Origin: Nocardioides marinus
GTDB taxonomy: Bacteria; Actinomycetota; Actinomycetes; Propionibacteriales; Nocardioidaceae
DNA length: 64,000 bases
Direction: 5' to 3'
NCBI RefSeq assembly: GCF_013408145.1
Contig: NZ_JACBZI010000001.1
Location: forward strand, 1,967,501 to 2,031,500
The position numbers were made by a program, and so were the translations under genes. Numbering within the stretch: position 1 is the stretch's first letter; each line of letters opens with the position of its first letter. Shown here piece after piece: positions 62,345 to 64,000 of this stretch. Below the pieces are notes generated by a model, which searched no databases, was not told the DNA's origin, and saw nothing but the letters and a program-made list of their open reading frames with translations.

Positions 62345-63237
62345 CCGTCGCGCCACCGGGCGAGCACCTCCTTGGCCAGCTGTCGGTAGGAGTCGGCACC
62401 GGCCGAGGACGAGGCGTAGGTCGTGATCGGCTCGCCCGCGACGGTGGAGTCGGAGAACTTCACGGTGCGGCGGATGACGGTGTGGAAGACCTTGTCGCCC
62501 CACGCCTGGACCAGGCGCTCCATCACCTCGCGGGAGTGCAGGGTCCGGCCGTCGAACATCGTGCCGAGCACGCCGTCGATCTCGAGCTTGGGGTTCAACC
62601 GCTCGCGGACCTTGTCGATCGTGGTCTTGAGCAGGGCCACGCCGCGCAGCGCGAAGTACTCGCACTCCAGCGGCACGATCACGCCGTCGGAGGCGGTCAG
62701 GGCGTTGACGGTCAGCAGGCCCAGGGAGGGCTGGCAGTCGATGAGGATGACGTCGTACTCCGCCAGCGCCGGCTGGAGCACCCGCTGCAGCGTCTGCTCG
62801 CGGGCGACCTCGTGCACCAGCTGCACCTCGGCCGCCGAGAGGTCGATGTTGGAGGGCAGCAGGTCCATCCCGGGCACGCCGGAGGGGACCACCACCTCCT
62901 CCAGCGCCACGTCCCGCTCCATCAGCAGGTTGTAGACGGTGAAGTCCATCTCGTGGGGGTTCAGCCCGAGGCCGACCGACAGCGATCCCTGCGGGTCGAA
63001 GTCCACCAGCAGCACCTTGCGACCGAACTCCGCCAGCGAGGCACCCAGGTTGATGGTGGTCGTGGTCTTGCCCACGCCGCCCTTCTGGTTGCACATGGCG
63101 ATGACCCGGGCGCCGCCGTGCTCGGTGAGCGGCGTCGGCTCGGGCAGGACGGGCATCGGGCGTCCGGTCGGACCCAGCGGGGCAGGACCGTCGAAAGGCA
63201 GCGGATCGCTCACAGGGGCCATCCCACCATCGGTCAC
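62341..63237 (-). CDS. parA: ParA-family ATPase
   Basis: 298 aa Soj/ParA-type P-loop ATPase. Deviant Walker A CNQKGGVGKTTTTINL near residue 48, LLVDFDPQGSLSVGLG near 75, and VILIDCQPSLGLLTVNAL near 160. It is the Rv1708-type second ParA next to scpAB, not the origin ParA. GTG start (TDGGMAPVSD follows) has GAGGAG 8 nt upstream. The N-terminal ~45 residues are Pro-rich. Confidence 0.9.
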   Translation of the reverse strand: MTDGGMAPVSDPLPFDGPAPLGPTGRPMPVLPEPTPLTEHGGARVIAMCNQKGGVGKTTTTINLGASLAEFGRKVLLVDFDPQGSLSVGLGLNPHEMDFTVYNLLMERDVALEEVVVPSGVPGMDLLPSNIDLSAAEVQLVHEVAREQTLQRVLQPALAEYDVILIDCQPSLGLLTVNALTASDGVIVPLECEYFALRGVALLKTTIDKVRERLNPKLEIDGVLGTMFDGRTLHSREVMERLVQAWGDKVFHTVIRRTVKFSDSTVAGEPITTYASSSAGADSYRQLAKEVLARWRDG

Positions 63238-63296
63238 GAAGGTCTCCTCACCCGGCCCCCAAGTCGACAAAGCAACGGAGGCGCTGGGCCGTGACT

Positions 63297-63629
63297 CTAG
63301 GTGCCCGAGGGGTCGGCCACAAGGTCGGCGAGCTCGGGGTGCTGCTCGACGTAGCGGGCCACGAACGAGCACTGCGGGACCACCTGCCGGTCACCGTCCG
63401 CGCGGACCTGCGCGAGTGCGGCGGCCACCACCTGCGAGGCGATCCCCCGCCCGCCGTACGCCGGGTCGGTGACGGTGTGCGGGAACACGATGCGCGGCGG
63501 GTCCTCGACCAGGACGTACTCGGCGAAGCCCGCCTCGCGACCCTCGACGTACGCAGCCCACCGGGACCGCTCGGGTTCGTGCCGGACCTCGACCTCGCCG
63601 GACACCGAGGACTGACTGGGCTCGCTCAT
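63297..63629 (-). CDS. YidJ/YjdJ-type small GNAT acetyltransferase
   Basis: 110 aa of the GCN5-related short subfamily: HEPERSRWAAYVEG, FPHTVTDPAYGGRGIASQVV (acetyl-CoA motif A) and PQCSFVARYVEQHPEL. The C-terminal CSFVARYVxxHPE motif is typical of this family (DUF4442/YidJ-like), with a conserved cysteine. Substrate unknown. TAGGCT lies 6 nt before the ATG. Confidence 0.85.
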   Translation of the reverse strand: MSEPSQSSVSGEVEVRHEPERSRWAAYVEGREAGFAEYVLVEDPPRIVFPHTVTDPAYGGRGIASQVVAAALAQVRADGDRQVVPQCSFVARYVEQHPELADLVADPSGT

Positions 63630-63638
63630 GCCAGGAGC

Positions 63639-64000
63639 CTAGGCGGTGATCTCGGCCGGCCCCTGGTCCAGCGGGGTGACGCCGAGCAGCCGGTCGCGCA
63701 GCACGACCATCTCCTCGACCAGGGCCAGGAACCGGGTCGTGCTGTCCCCGACCGCCAGGTCGTCGAAGTAGTGGTGCCGCATGGCGACCCGGGCCAGGTG
63801 GTGCTCGTCTCGCTCGAGCCGGTCGGCGACCAGCGCCCCGAGTGCGGGGACGTCGCCCGGGGTCACCACGTCGGCGCACCGGCTGACGGGCACCTCCTCG
63901 CGCAGTCGCTCCGGGTCGGCGTGCTTGTCGGTGAGCACCAGCGGCTTCTCGGTGCGCAGGTAGAGCCAGTCCAGGCCCACCGAGGAGACGTCGGTGACGA
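63639..64000 (-). CDS. CDP-glycerol glycerophosphotransferase-like protein (3' end only)
   Basis: The last 120 or so codons; the 5' part lies beyond the window. The visible end VTDVSSVGLDWLYLRTEKPL is the characteristic C-terminal motif of TagF/TarF-type poly(glycerophosphate) transferases, which act at the membrane on teichoic-acid-like polymers. The GTG visible at 63980 is internal. Gene order to the right is unknown. Confidence 0.65.
   Translation of the reverse strand, partial: VTDVSSVGLDWLYLRTEKPLVLTDKHADPERLREEVPVSRCADVVTPGDVPALGALVADRLERDEHHLARVAMRHHYFDDLAVGDSTTRFLALVEEMVVLRDRLLGVTPLDQGPAEITA

Overview
The window is about 72% G+C with very tight gene packing, GTG and TTG starts, and many promoters that place a TAnnnT -10 box 6-8 nt before the start codon. 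Gene content and order match mycobacterial and other actinobacterial chromosomes but not closely, and the repeats and codon usage suggest a Nocardioides-like member of the Nocardioidaceae. The genus is inferred from general resemblance, not from a marker gene.

Positions 1-14249 are a steroid/cholesterol catabolism cluster. On the left, fadD3-fadE31-fadE32-fadE33 act on the C/D-ring remnant HIP. In the middle, on the minus strand, hsaE-hsaG-hsaF and hsaA-hsaD-hsaC-hsaB open the A/B rings and degrade the C6 product. On the right, kstD and a MaoC-type hydratase run on the plus strand. The three blocks correspond to M. tuberculosis Rv3561-3564, Rv3567c-3570c and Rv3534c-3538, brought together here. 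KstR-type operators (TnnAACnnGTTnnA) lie before hsaA and between hsaE and kstD. A 47-bp repeat that has no stop in any of the six frames sits in frame inside fadE31 (two copies) and kstD (one copy).

Positions 14250-28930 hold mixed genes: a YceH-methyltransferase fusion, a 2'-5' RNA-ligase-like protein, a photolyase-related protein lacking the iron-sulfur cysteines, a dienelactone hydrolase followed by a rifamycin ADP-ribosyltransferase (arr), a MerR regulator, an oxidoreductase, the SbcCD nuclease, TldD/TldE and a secreted protein.

Positions 28944-40359 (minus strand) are the conserved actinobacterial block pgsA-like, DUF881, sbp, DUF881, gcvH, GarA-like FHA protein, FtsR-like MerR, bifunctional nuclease, second MerR, gcvP, preceded by two CBS transporter-like proteins. 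gcvP has a glycine riboswitch, and the second MerR has a leader full of inverted repeats.

Positions 40537-50497 carry metabolic enzymes, two lipoproteins, a GNAT-membrane-proline-rich protein, an AarF/UbiB kinase and an MBL hydrolase. Positions about 50500-55040 form a lower-G+C island next to tRNA-Pro(GGG): two related IS110-family elements, each with a conserved 5' non-coding segment expected to encode a bridge RNA, flank an unrecognised membrane protein.

Positions 55305-63237 (minus strand) are a largely overlapping housekeeping run: parA, an RHH-like protein, scpA, scpB, rluB, then aroH, tyrA, cmk, plsC, der. The window ends with a small GNAT protein and the 3' end of a CDP-glycerol glycerophosphotransferase-like gene.
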